Shown here piece after piece: positions 22,295 to 33,400 of a stretch of DNA of 64,000 nucleotides. Position 1 is the stretch's first letter. Every line of letters begins with the position of its first letter. A model generated the notes under the pieces. The model was not told where the DNA came from and ran no database searches. It worked only from the letters and a program-made list of their open reading frames with translations. A program made the translations under genes and the position numbers. The stretch comes from Euleptes europaea (taxonomy: Eukaryota; Chordata; Lepidosauria; Squamata; Sphaerodactylidae), in assembly GCF_029931775.1 (NCBI RefSeq), contig NC_079325.1, forward strand, positions 58,202,286 through 58,266,285, given 5' to 3'.

Positions 22295-25200
22295 CACTGG
22301 TTCCCAACCTTTTTTTGACCAGGGACCACTAGGACTTTTTTGTTCGGTGCAGGGACCCCAAGGTTCAAAGTAAAAATTCCAAGAATTTGAAAATAAACTT
22401 TAATCATAACTGTTAGTTAAACATTAAACTTAGAATAATATTTGAATATCTATTTTTATAATAGAGAACTTTTAATTGAAAATATTAATTTATTATGGGT
22501 TTATAACTTTGTTTCGCGGACCTTAATTTCGTTCTCACGGACCCCCAGTGTGAGAGATCCCCCTCTCTGAGTTTGCTTCTCCAAATCAGTTGCTCAGACG
22601 TTGATACAGAAACAATCGATTTATTGAAGCCTTCAGGAGATGAGACAGGCACAGGTAGAAAGTTGCAAGTGAGGGGCTATACGGGTTTACAGAATATATT
22701 GACTCCAGGGCACTGGGGCACTGGGGTTCACACTTATTGTTATGGGAAGTTACAAGCTTGGCATAATACAAAACATCAGACAGATCCCAGGAAGTCTGGG
22801 CGGCTATCACACTTCCAAGGCCGCATCGGCCTGAGGGAGTACTGGCAGGAAGAACAGCGGGGGGGGGGAAGATACATGGGCCATCAGGCCTGGCGCCTGA
22901 GACCAGAAGGTGTGAACTGCTTTTACGAGTTCACTGATAACACAGCAGGTGATGGAAAGCAGAGACACAAAGACAGAGACCCTCACATTCTGCCCCCCTT
23001 AAGGCCCCCCCCCGGGGTCCCCGAGAGGACGAGGCTTATCGGGATAAGCAAGGTGGAATTCCCGGACTAAGCGAGGAGCCGCCATGTGGGGTGCGGCCAC
23101 CCATTCGTCATGAGCGGAGCCAAGGTTTTTCCAGCGAACAAAGTAAAACAGTTTCCCTTTCTTCCATTTGGAGTCTAAAACCTTGGATATTTCCAAATGG
23201 GTGTCCCCTCCTACTACGGTAGGAATCTCGTGTGCGGGAGGGGGGTGGAACTGGGGGGCTGCCACATAGGGTTTGAGGAGGCTTATATGAAAGACTGGAT
23301 GGACTCCTTTCAGAGTTTTTGGGAGGTCCAGTTCCACAGTAACCTCGTTGATTACTCTGGTAATGGGGAAAGGTCCCACATAACGGTCGCTCAGTTTTTT
23401 GCAGGGGCGAAGAGAGCGGAGGTTTTTGGTGGACAGATAGACTTGCTCCCCCACCTTGAGTTCCCATCCCGGAGACCGGTGTTTGTCTGCTTGTTCCTTG
23501 TACTTGCTTTTTGCCCTTTCCAGATTTTTGAGCAACCATGGCCAGGTGGATTTAACCACCTGAATCCACTCCTGAAGGTCAGGGGTAGACTGGAGCTCTG
23601 GCGAGACGGGGGCAGAACCGAAAGGGCCGAAATCCGTCCCGTATATAACTTGGAAGGGACTAAAGCCGGTAGAGGAATGAGGCGCATTGTTATACGCATA
23701 TTCGGCAAATGGCAGCAGGTCGACCCAGTCGTCCTGGTGGAAATTTACATAGCAACGCAAATAACATTCTACCACCGCATTTACTCGTTCTGTTTGACCA
23801 TCCGTTTGGGGGTGATAGGCGGAAGAAAGGCCCTGCTCTTCCACTCCCATTAACTTTAGGAAGGCCCGCCAGAATTTGGCAACAAACTGGACCCCCCGGT
23901 CGGAGAGGACCTTCCTCGGGATCGAGTGTAGCCTGAGGACGTGTGTGATGAACAGTTTAGCTAAGCCCTGGGCTGAAGGAAGGCCTGCACATGGAACGAA
24001 GTGAACCTGTTTGGAAAAGAGGTCTGTGATAACCCAAAGAACCGTTTTTCCCCGACTCGGAGGTAGGTCGGTGATAAAATCCATGGCGATGACTTCCCAG
24101 GGACGGGAGGGGCTCTCAAGCGGTTTGAGAAGCCCTGGGGGTTTTCCCATCCGTTTCTTGGCTGTGGCGCAGGTGGGGCAGCTGCGCACATACAACTCTA
24201 CATCAGATCTCATACCGGGCCACCAGAATTGTCTTCGAACCAGGTGAAGCGTTTTTATGAAACCAAAATGACCCGCTAGCCTGGCACCATGTACAAGTCC
24301 CAATACTTCCTTGCGAAGAGAGGAGGGGACGTACAGTTTCCCCCCTTGCACCCACCAAGTGTTGGTACGTTCCAGACCAGTGGGGAGGAGGTGATGCTCC
24401 TCCTCCTGCAAGGAGGCGTCCCGGAGTCGCTGTTGGAAGGCTTCCGGGATGCCTTTGAGTGTAGGGGGGGTCTCCGGTGGTCGGGCTTGGGACCGGGTGG
24501 TGACGGCTAAGCTAGGAACTTCCCCTCGCTGCTCGGGAGTGAACAGGGAGTCGACTGGGCGATCGAAATCGTTGCGATACTGGGGAAGTCGTGACAAAGC
24601 GTCGGCTAGGGCATTTTCTTTGCCAGGGACATGTCTGAGAGTGAACCGGAACTTAGCGAAGAATTGGGCCCACCGAACCTGTTTGGCATTGAGTTTTCTA
24701 GCCCCCTTGAGGGCCTCAAGATTCTTGTGATCGGTACACACTTCGAATGGCAGTTCGGCCCCTTCCAAGAAGTGTCGCCATATGGTAAGGGCATGTTTGA
24801 CCGCTGCTGCCTCCTTCTCCCAAATGGCCCAGTTGATTTCAGACTGGGAAAACTTCTTGGAGAAGTAGGCGCATGGTCTCAACCGTCCCCCCTCATCCCT
24901 CTGCAATAGGGCCCCGCCCATGGCTACATCCGAGGCATCCACTTGCACCACAAAAGGCTTGGTGCAAAACGGGTTCGGATGAAAAAAGTAGCTTCAAACG
25001 TTCAAAAGCTAGCTGGCACTGGGGGGACCATTGCAAACGGGCTGAGGGAAGCGCGGCGCTAGCCCCCTTGTCCTTGGTACGCAACAGGGCAGTGAGGGGA
25101 AGCGCAACTTGGGCAAAGTTAGGAATGAAGTTCCGGTAAAAATTGGCAAACCCCAAAAACTGCTGAAGTTGGCGGCGGGTAGTGGGGGGTTCCCAGTCCC

Positions 25201-28200
25201 GCACTGCCTGGACCTTGGCGGGGTCCATTTCCAACCCTTGGTGGGAGATCACATACCCCAGAAATGTAATGGAGGGTTGGTGGAATTCACATTTGGACAC
25301 CTTAGCATACAGTTTGTGCTCCCGCAGCCGCTGGAGCACCTCTCGCACTAGGCGCACATGGTCTTCCATGGTTTCAGAGTAAATAAGGATGTCATCGAGA
25401 AATACCACCACCCCCCGAAACAGCAAATCATGCAAAACCTCATTAATTAATTGCATAAAGACACTCGGAGCCCCCGAAAGTCCGAACGGCATGACTAGGT
25501 ACTCAAACATCCCAAAACAACTGGAAAAGGCCGTTTTGGGTTCGTCTCCTTCTTTGATGCGAATGCGGTGGTAGGCTTCTACCAAGTCCAGTTTGGTGAA
25601 GATTCGGCCCTCCTTTAATTGTGCTAGAAGGTCAGGAATAAGAGGGAGGGGGTAAGCATTAGACTGGGTGACTGCGTTCAGTCTGCGAAAGTCAATACAC
25701 AGTCTTAAATCTCCCGTCTTTTTCTTTACAAAGAAAGCTGGGGCTGAATAAGGAGCCTTGGAGGGGCGTATGAAACCCCTCGCCAGATTGACATCCAGAT
25801 AGTCTCGCAACACTGTCTTTTCACTAGGGCTCATGGGGTAAACCTTTCCCTTAGACAGTTTGCCTTCCCCTACAATCTCGATGGCACAGTCCGTTTCTCT
25901 GTGGGGAGGCAGTTCGTCGCACTCTCTAACATCAAAAACATCAGTAAATTGCGAGTACTCAGAGGGTAATTGAGGAGAGACTGGGGCGGGGGACCCTACC
26001 AGTGCGGCGGCTGGAGTCCTGAGTACCCGTTCCTTGTCATGCAACCCACAGGGGTTTTCGGGGAAGGAAAGCACCCGTTTAACCCAATCAATGGAGGGAT
26101 TGTGCCCCCTTAACCAGTTCATCCCTAACACCACAGGGGTTACAATAGGGGCGATAGTGAAATACAACCGTTCCCAATGTTCCCCCACGGACATAATCAC
26201 GGCTGCAGTTCTGTGGGTCACCGGGCCCCGTTTAAAGTCACTCCCGTCCATTTGGGAAAAACGGAGGGGTCCCGGAAGCCGCTTGCGCCGGACACCCAAC
26301 TTCTTGGCAGTTTCCTCATTTATCATGGTGCGGGCACACCCCGAGTCGACCAACGCGGGGACCTCTAACGGGGGACCCCCTTTGGGTAGGGACAGATGGA
26401 CACGCACAAATACATTGTCCTCTTGGGCGCTTACCATCGGTGGAGCTCCTTGCACAACGATAGGGACGGTCTGCTGCGGAGCCCCCTCTACAGCAGACCG
26501 ACGGCGTTTTTTGCCGGCTGTTCCCACTCTTCCTCCTCGCTGGAAGAGGGGGACGGGGTAGTGGCCTCCGGGGAGCCGTCCGAATCAAAGACGGTATTTG
26601 TAATCCGGGACCCCGATGGGACCGTAGAGTCGGATGCCCCATCCTGGGGACGTGCGTGGAGAGCGGAGGGTGCGCCGGAGCGCCGGCTCAGTGGTCCACT
26701 TCTGCGGCGAGGCTGGCTGTCGGCGGCCGGTTTCGTCGGCTCGGCCTGGGTTTGGCGGGGAGGGGTCGGACGGCCTGAGCGAGAGGGGCATTGCGATGCA
26801 AAGTGACCCTTTCCCCCGCAGATCAGGCAGACGCCGGCCTCGAACCGCTTGCGGCGTTCCGCGGCCGAGAGGACCCCGCCACCCCCTTGCCGGAGTTCCC
26901 GGCCACGGTCACCCCGGGGCCTGGGGTCTCGCCCAATCCGTTGCTTGGACAAGTTCAGGAGTTGTTTGCGATTCTCGATGTCAGCAGCATGGCGAACCCA
27001 ACCTTCCACATCCGGGGGGTTCCCTTGCATGAAGGCCCAATGTTGGAGGTCTGGGTTGAGACCCTCCCTGAAACATTGTACCAAGGTAGCCTCACTCCAG
27101 TCCAGAATTCGGCTAGCCAGTGACTGGAACTCACTTGCATACTGCGCCACCGACTTAGTCCCTTGGCGCAGTTGCATCAGGGAGGCTTTAGCCCGCTCAC
27201 CTAGAGTCGGGTCCTCAAAACGGTTTCGGAGTGCTACCATGAACTCGTCCAGGGTTCGCAGCACCGGCGAGCGGAGTTCATACTGCAACACCATCCAGGC
27301 AGCCGCCTCCCCTTGCAGTAAGGAAGCCACGTACTGCACCCGGGACTCCTCAGAAACGAAGGTTCGGCCTTGTTCCCGCATAAAAATGTCTACTTGGACC
27401 ATAAAAAAGGTCAACTGGTCTCCCGACCCGTCATACGTGACTTTCAGGTCCCGACGGGCCGGGGGGGCAGGGGTTGCGGGCGGAACTACTGGCGCCCCGT
27501 CTGGGGGAGCACCGGCTGGAGGTTGCAATTTCAGCGCATCTAGGGTCGTGGCCATCTCACCCATTACGCGTTGCATGATCTCCATCTGTTCCTGCATAGC
27601 CCGGCGGTCTTCCTGCCACTGCTTTCGTTCTTCCTCCATGAGGGCCTCTTTGCGGGCCGGGTCCCCTTCGAGTCCCGTGCTGGGGAAGGCCAACCGGCGA
27701 TCCTTCGCCGCAGTCCGCGAGAGCGACCAGCCCTTGGGAGAGTCCAGCCAATAAGTGAGCCCCCGGGGACGTCCGTCCCGATCTTGGTCGGGGGCGCGAC
27801 CCTTCGGTTTCTTTGGCTTGGCTCCCTCCTCTTTAGGGTCCGGCTTCTCCGGCTCGTCCGGTTCCTTGGGGGCATCGGGGTTAGGGGTGGTGTCCTCGTC
27901 GGCTGACATTCTGTCCAAAGCGGTACAGCTGCAGTCCGAGAGGCAAGGACTTGCAACTTAATGTGAGAGATCCCCCTCTCTGAGTTTGCTTCTCCAAATC
28001 AGTTGCTCAGACGTTGATACAGAAACAATCGATTTATTGAAGCCTTCAGGAGATGAGACAGGCACAGGTAGAAAGTTGCAAGTGAGGGGCTATACGGGTT
28101 TACAGAATATATTGACTCCAGGGCACTGGGGCACTGGGGTTCACACTTATTGTTATGGGAAGTTACAAGCTTGGCATAATACAAAACATCAGACAGATCC

Positions 28201-28418
28201 CAGGAAGTCTGGGCGGCTATCACACTTCCAAGGCCGCATCGGCCTGAGGGAGTACTGGCAGGAAGAACAGCGGGGGGGGGGAAGATACATGGGCCATCAG
28301 GCCTGGCGCCTGAGACCAGAAGGTGTGAACTGCTTTTACGAGTTCACTGATAACACAGCAGGTGATGGAAAGCAGAGACACAAAGACAGAGACCCTCACA
28401 CCCAGTTGGGAACCAGCG
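22295..28418. mobile_element. hAT non-autonomous element split by a Gypsy insertion
   Basis: The left end CACTGGTTCCCAACCTTTTT and the right end GTTGGGAACCAGCG are hAT-type inverted repeats. The 8-bp target duplication TGCTAAAG is exact at 22287-22294 and 28419-28426. Without the Gypsy element at 22549-28400 and one copy of its 5-bp duplication, the hAT element is only about 270 bp. It contains no transposase. Confidence 0.88.
22549..28400 (-). mobile_element. Ty3/Gypsy chromovirus, near whole, very young
   Basis: The two LTRs are 439 bp each (22549-22987 and 27962-28400), begin TGTGAG and end CTCACA, and look identical by eye. They are flanked by the exact 5-bp duplication CCCAG. The element reads on the minus strand. 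gag lies at about 26.5-27.9 kb and carries one zinc knuckle, CLICGGKGHFASQC. pol at about 23.0-26.5 kb shows protease (VDSGCARTMIN), reverse transcriptase (FLDDILIYS), RNase H (VQVDASDVAMGG), integrase and a C-terminal chromodomain (YFVRWKNLGSAHDEW). gag and pol overlap in different frames, as in families that use ribosomal frameshifting. A polypurine run lies beside the 3' LTR. It appears to have about one break in pol. The chromodomain and LTR identity point to a recently active chromovirus. Confidence 0.93.
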
Positions 28419-28529
28419 TGCTAAAGTTACCGTGAAAGGTGATGAGAAGATGCCATCAAGCGTGTGGAGACCACTGAGGGGCCGAAGATGCCTACTCGCC
28501 GCCCTGAGTTTCAGCCCCCAAACCGAGGG

Positions 28530-28630
28530 CTGCCCATCTCCAGGCGGGGTCTGGGGCTGACCTGCAATTACAACTGATCCCTAAACTACAGACGTCAGTT
28601 TCCCTGGAGGCAACTTTAGAGGCAGCTGGC
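28530..28630 (+). mobile_element. Fragment of a GGGTTGCCAAC-type element at the promoter edge
   Basis: CCATCTCCAGGCGGGGTCTG, ATTACAACTGATCCC and CAGTTTCCCTGGAGGCAAC match the first half of the family. It abuts the C-rich start of the REXO4 CpG-rich region. Confidence 0.5.
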
Positions 28631-28810
28631 CGCCCCCTCCTCCCCCACCTCCCCCTCCTCCCCCACCTGGCTTCGCGCGCTCCTTTCCGCCCCGCCCCGC
28701 CGCCAGCAGGAACCCGAGTGCCGCGGGCCGCGTTTCCCGCCGGCTGAGCTTGAGGGACGGACCAGGAAGGGGCGGCGCGTGAGCTGCTGCTCCGCCGCCG
28801 CGGTACGGTA
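28620..28810 (+). promoter_or_regulatory. REXO4: CpG-rich promoter and probable untranslated first exon of REXO4
   Basis: This is the only strongly CpG-dense stretch between the two divergent genes that is not inside a mobile element. It holds a C-rich run (28625-28668) and then CGCCCCGCCCCGCCG and GGGGCGGCGCG GC boxes. A consensus donor, TACG|GTAAGA, ends a likely non-coding exon at 28807. The first coding exon of REXO4 begins after an acceptor near 30388. No TATA box is evident. The transcription start is not determined. Confidence 0.6.
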
Positions 28811-29018
28811 AGAAGCACGTTGGGGGGCAAGAAGTGTCCATTTCCCTTCGGAAAGGCTTGGGGGAGGGGGGCCGAGGCCAGCAAAAAGACAGAAGAAACT
28901 CGAGTGCTGGGTGGGGCTGTTATTACCGCGTGGCCTCGAAGCGTGTGCAGACTGCCTTCCCTCTGAGAATGTGCAGCGTGCTTCTGGGCGTGTGCCAAGT
29001 GCCTGGCAAATGAGGGAG

Positions 29019-29294
29019 TACCATGTAGGTGATAAATCACCAGCGCGAGGGCAAGTGGCCGGTTCACTATAAGCTGACCGTTTACCAGAGACTTACTCAC
29101 AAGAGCACCACTGCTGTTCATCTAAAGCTTACAACGGAATACAAAACATCAACAAAACATCAACGTTTTGTATTCCGTTGTAAGCTTTAGATGAACAGCA
29201 GTGGTGCTCTTGTGAGTAAGTCTCTGGTAAACGGTTAGCTTATAGTGAACCGGCCACTTGCCCTCGCGCTGGTGATTTATCACTTACATGGCAG
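29019..29294. mobile_element. Near-perfect 276-bp foldback element
   Basis: Arms 29021-29147 and 29165-29291 are inverted copies with very few differences, around a 17-nt spacer. The terminus reads CCATGTAGGTGATAAATCAC. The flanks carry an exact 9-bp duplication, ATGAGGGAG, at 29010-29018 and 29295-29303. A 9-bp duplication suggests a Mutator-like element, but no transposase is present. It sits in the presumed intron 1 of REXO4. Confidence 0.8.
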
Positions 29295-29667
29295 ATGAGG
29301 GAGGGCACCTGCCGTGTCTCGAGGCATCCCTGGGGTGGAACAAGAAAGTGTGACCACAGAATAGCCGTCGGGACCTAACATCCCCGGGCGTGGGGAGGGG
29401 TGCTTGAGGGCTGCTAAACTTAAAGACCCTTTCTTAGGAATCAGCCTCCATAAACGGCATATGAACAAAACGTCTTGAGGCTCAAGCCCGCTTATGCTTC
29501 GCTGGATGCATCTGGTGTGATAAATCTGTTGGTTGGGTGCTACAATAATCTTATTTTACTGCAATGGGGGCTAACGTGGCTCCCCCCCCCCAACCTGATC
29601 TGCGTGTTGTGTGCCAACAGTCCAATCCACTACCAGTGCTATGCAATCCTAGGCACAGTTGTGCCCT

Positions 29668-29872
29668 AAAGAGAGGCTGTGGCTCTGGGTTAGGACACCT
29701 GCTTTGTGTGTGGAAGGTCCCAGGTTCAATCCCTGGTATCTCAGGCAGTAGTGATGAAAAAGACCTTGAACAGAGAGAGAGAGAGGGGGGAATCCTTGCC
29801 ATAAGAGTAGCCAGATACAGATTTTGATAGACCCATGATCTGGTTCCGTGTAAGGCGGCTTCATGTGTATTC
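29668..29872 (+). mobile_element. tRNA-Ala-headed SINE
   Basis: The head reads GAGGCTGTGGCTCTGGGTTA, then GTGGAAGGTCCCAGGTTCAATCC (B box), a GAGAGAGA run, and ends TGATCTGG...GTAAGGCGGCTTCATGTG. Same family as 35080-35280 and 61700-61912. Confidence 0.7.
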
Positions 29873-30422
29873 AAAAAACCCTCCTAAGCCCATTAGTTTT
29901 AATTGATTTAGAAGAGTGTATCTCTGCTTGGAATGGCATTGTTGGAGTAGAAAAGTAATTTCCAAATATGTTCTTTTGATATCATTGCAGGTGTGTTCAT
30001 GTTGAGTGACCCAGAGGTGTAGTTTTTTTCTATTTTCATATATGCAAATATTATAAAGACCCCAAAAAGGATTAAAGAGAATTATGTATATAGAGAAAAA
30101 TAACAAGTATCAGTAAAAATTAAGATGGGTTTTTAAAAAACTTTTATTATTGGAAATTCTTATATTTTTATTATTTTTGTGTCAGTTTTACTTGGTCGCT
30201 GCTTTGAGTAAGTCTCTGGAGAATGCATAATTTAATTTTTTTTAATTCAATGATATTCATTCTTTAAATAGTTTACAAAAATGAAGGTATTAAGCTGCTG
30301 TTAGTAAACAATGGAAGGGCATAAAAAGAATGTGAGTATGTGAACATTCAATGTAAACGTTTGTTTGTTTGTTTGTTTTTGGTTTCAGAAATGTTTGTGA
30401 CCAGAAGTAATTGAGTGTCTTC

Positions 30423-33400
30423 ATGGCAAAAATAAGAAGCAAAGACTTAAAATCTCCAAAAAGTAATGGCACAGACAAGCCTGCGAATCTTAAAAACCAA
30501 CATAGAAAAAAAAAGAAGAAGAAAAGATTATTTTGGAAACAAAAAATCAAGCTGGCAGAGAAGAAAACGCAAAAAAGTACCAATGTGGTGACATGGTTGC
30601 CACCCAAAACTCCCCAGGAAGTTTCATCTAACTGGAAGGCCTTGCAGGAGGTATGTCCCAGCAACAGTTCCTCCTCTGAGCCTGAACCAGGCCCTTCCTG
30701 GTAGATCCAGACAGAGGGCTGGGTTTGGAGGAGGTGGTCTCATTTCAGATCCATTCTGGGCCATGATACTCTTGGGAAGATTGTTCAAGCTTGGGAAGAT
30801 TGTTGACACCCATTTAAGAACATCCCCAAAGGTCTATCTAGTATTGTTCTCTGATTTTTCTGTCCTGCTCTAGTTTTTCTCTGTGGAAACTTTAGAGAGT
30901 GTTCCAGTGTGTCTGTGGAATGTTGTGCCAATTGGAAGTTAATTTTGGCAGATCGGGCAATTTCTGGTATGGAGGAAAGTCTTCCATAAATTTAAATACA
31001 AGAGAAGATGTAGCATACATATATTTGGAGAAGAGTTGGATGTTTGTGGGTTTCCTTTCCTCTGGCAACTCATTGAACCCTTCTTTCCTGTGATCATACC
31101 AATCCTTCATTTGCTACTTTAAAGTCAAGAAATAAAATGTCTAGTGGACATTATATGGTCAGAGATGAAGGAAGTCAACTGGTTTATTTTAGAAAGGCCT
31201 GGTTGAATGAAGCCAGGTCGAATCCTGTTAAGTGTTCTGTAGTGGACAATATGAGGATGATCTGTGGGTGGGGAAGTTTATTACAGACAAATCACTACCT
31301 GGTGAAAGATCAAAGACCCATTATGATGGTCTGCCCGCAATGGGTAATACTTCCAGATGGACCTGAGATAATTTGAAGTGGACATAACTTGATATTCATG
31401 CCTTAGTGGGTCTTTGGACTAGTGAGTTGGTAAGCTAGGTCTGAATTTATAAGCTCCTGGTATTTCTGACCTTTTTATTGGAAACTGCTCTGAGGGTCTT
31501 TTGTGGAAAAAACATCTGTCTATAAACTTTAGCATAAACATTCAGCATTCCTTTTTCCACTGCCAGCCAACAGATCCCATCAGAAGCTCACACAGCTTCC
31601 CCTGTTGTCTGTCCCTAGAATCTACTATCCAGAGGTATATTGCCGCTGTAAGGAGGATCTGTTTAGCTGGCATATTTATATTTATCATGGCTAATAGTAG
31701 TTGTCAAGCACGTGAAATGGTATAGTATAGCTCAATCATGTCAGATCTCAGACTCTAAGCCAGGTAAGTGCTTGGATGGGAAACCACCAAGGAAGACTTT
31801 GCAGAAGAAGGCAATGGTAAACCACCTCGGCTTCTCACTTGCCTTGAAAACCGTGTGGGGTTGACATAAGTTGGCTGTGAGTTGATGACACTTTACACAC
31901 TCACAATAGTGGCTGTTAGGCTGCTGACCAATAATGAATTGCTGGTGAGCAGTTTTGGAGTTGGGGGAGTGATGGTCCAAGGCCCTTCCTTCCCACAATC
32001 TCCACTACCTCCATATTTATCCTTTGCCTCTTGGCTAGAGGTCCAGGTTTGACTCAAGATTGCTGACCCTTACAATAGAGTCATCTTCCCTGAATTTGGC
32101 TAATCTCTTTGCCTGCCTCTTGGCCTGTGTTGAATCAGCAGCTGAGCTATGCCCCTGTTTACATTTACACTGGTATAATGGTGTGTTCCGGAGCTTTTTC
32201 CATTTTTCCTATACAGGAAAAAGTAGTTGAACTGCATAATTCGGCAGCAACAAGATCCATGTAATGCCTTTTATTAGGACCAACCAACCTGGCGTATACA
32301 AAGTACAAGCTTCCAAGCTCACCAAAGCTCTTCACCAGACTGAATGTTACAAAAGGTAGAAGGTAGAATGCTGTGTTCTTAAGGTCTGGCAGAGGATGCC
32401 TGTTAAGATCATGGCTGATCTTAAGATCATGGCTGAGAATTCTACCTTCTACCCTTCTTTCTTCTTAAATTTTGTATCATCCCAGCCTGATAAAGTGCTC
32501 TGGTGAGCTTGAAAGCTTGCTCAGTGTTTTGGGCCAATTTGGTTGGCCCCAATAAAAGGTGTTGGACGGCTGTTGTTCTTGCATGGACCATTACATCTTT
32601 TTATGATACGGCAGTGCCGGGGGGGGCGGGGGTTGTTAGATTAAAAGGGTTGCTTGATTGAGCCCTTCAACCTCTGCTGAATTCAAACGTGTGGATTTGT
32701 TTTGTCACAGAAGCTACTGAGGCAAAAGGCTGCCAGTTTTGATGCTGCTGTTACTGGACTTGGCATGTGCTCCAAGAAGAAATGTGCAGCCAAAGAGGAA
32801 GGCACTGTCCCCAGACTGGCAGAAGTAAATGGAGCTGAGAAGAGGTTAAAAGGCAAGCCTTGCGAGAATGCCAAGCAAGTTCACGCTGAAACCCTTGTTC
32901 ACCCAGCCCTTCCCAAATGGAAAAGATCTGCTCATGGAAGGAACTTGAGCCAAGCCCAGAAAAATAAGGAAGAGCACAAGGGAGGTGAAAGCAATGGCCA
33001 CGTTGAGAGGGACCTCGGAGACATTAAGCATAAAAGAAGGAAACCTGAAAAGCCGGCAGAGTAAGTACTTTGCATAGAAATTTTTTGGCAGAACGGGAAG
33101 AATAATTCTCGTTCTGTGGTATCAGCCTCAAACGTTCAGGCTTGTCAGTGTTATGGCCAGAAAGGGCTTTTTAAGCCCAATATGAAATTCCGTGTGTCTG
33201 GGCAGCCAGATACCTGAGTTGGTTGGATCAGAATTACGCAAGTCCAGTCTTGCTTGCATGTAATTAATGAAACCCTCCCATCCGACCCTTTTAAAATGTG
33301 TTCTGTGGTCCCATTGGTGATGGATCTTGCAAATACTTAGTGAGGTGATGAAGGGGAAGAGATGCAGAGGCACCTGCGTCTTCCTGCCTGGCCGTGCACC

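Noticed and set aside
26849-27754. A 301-codon plus-strand frame inside the chromovirus
   Set aside because: It is antisense to gag, with no domain or start context; a shadow of the coding strand.
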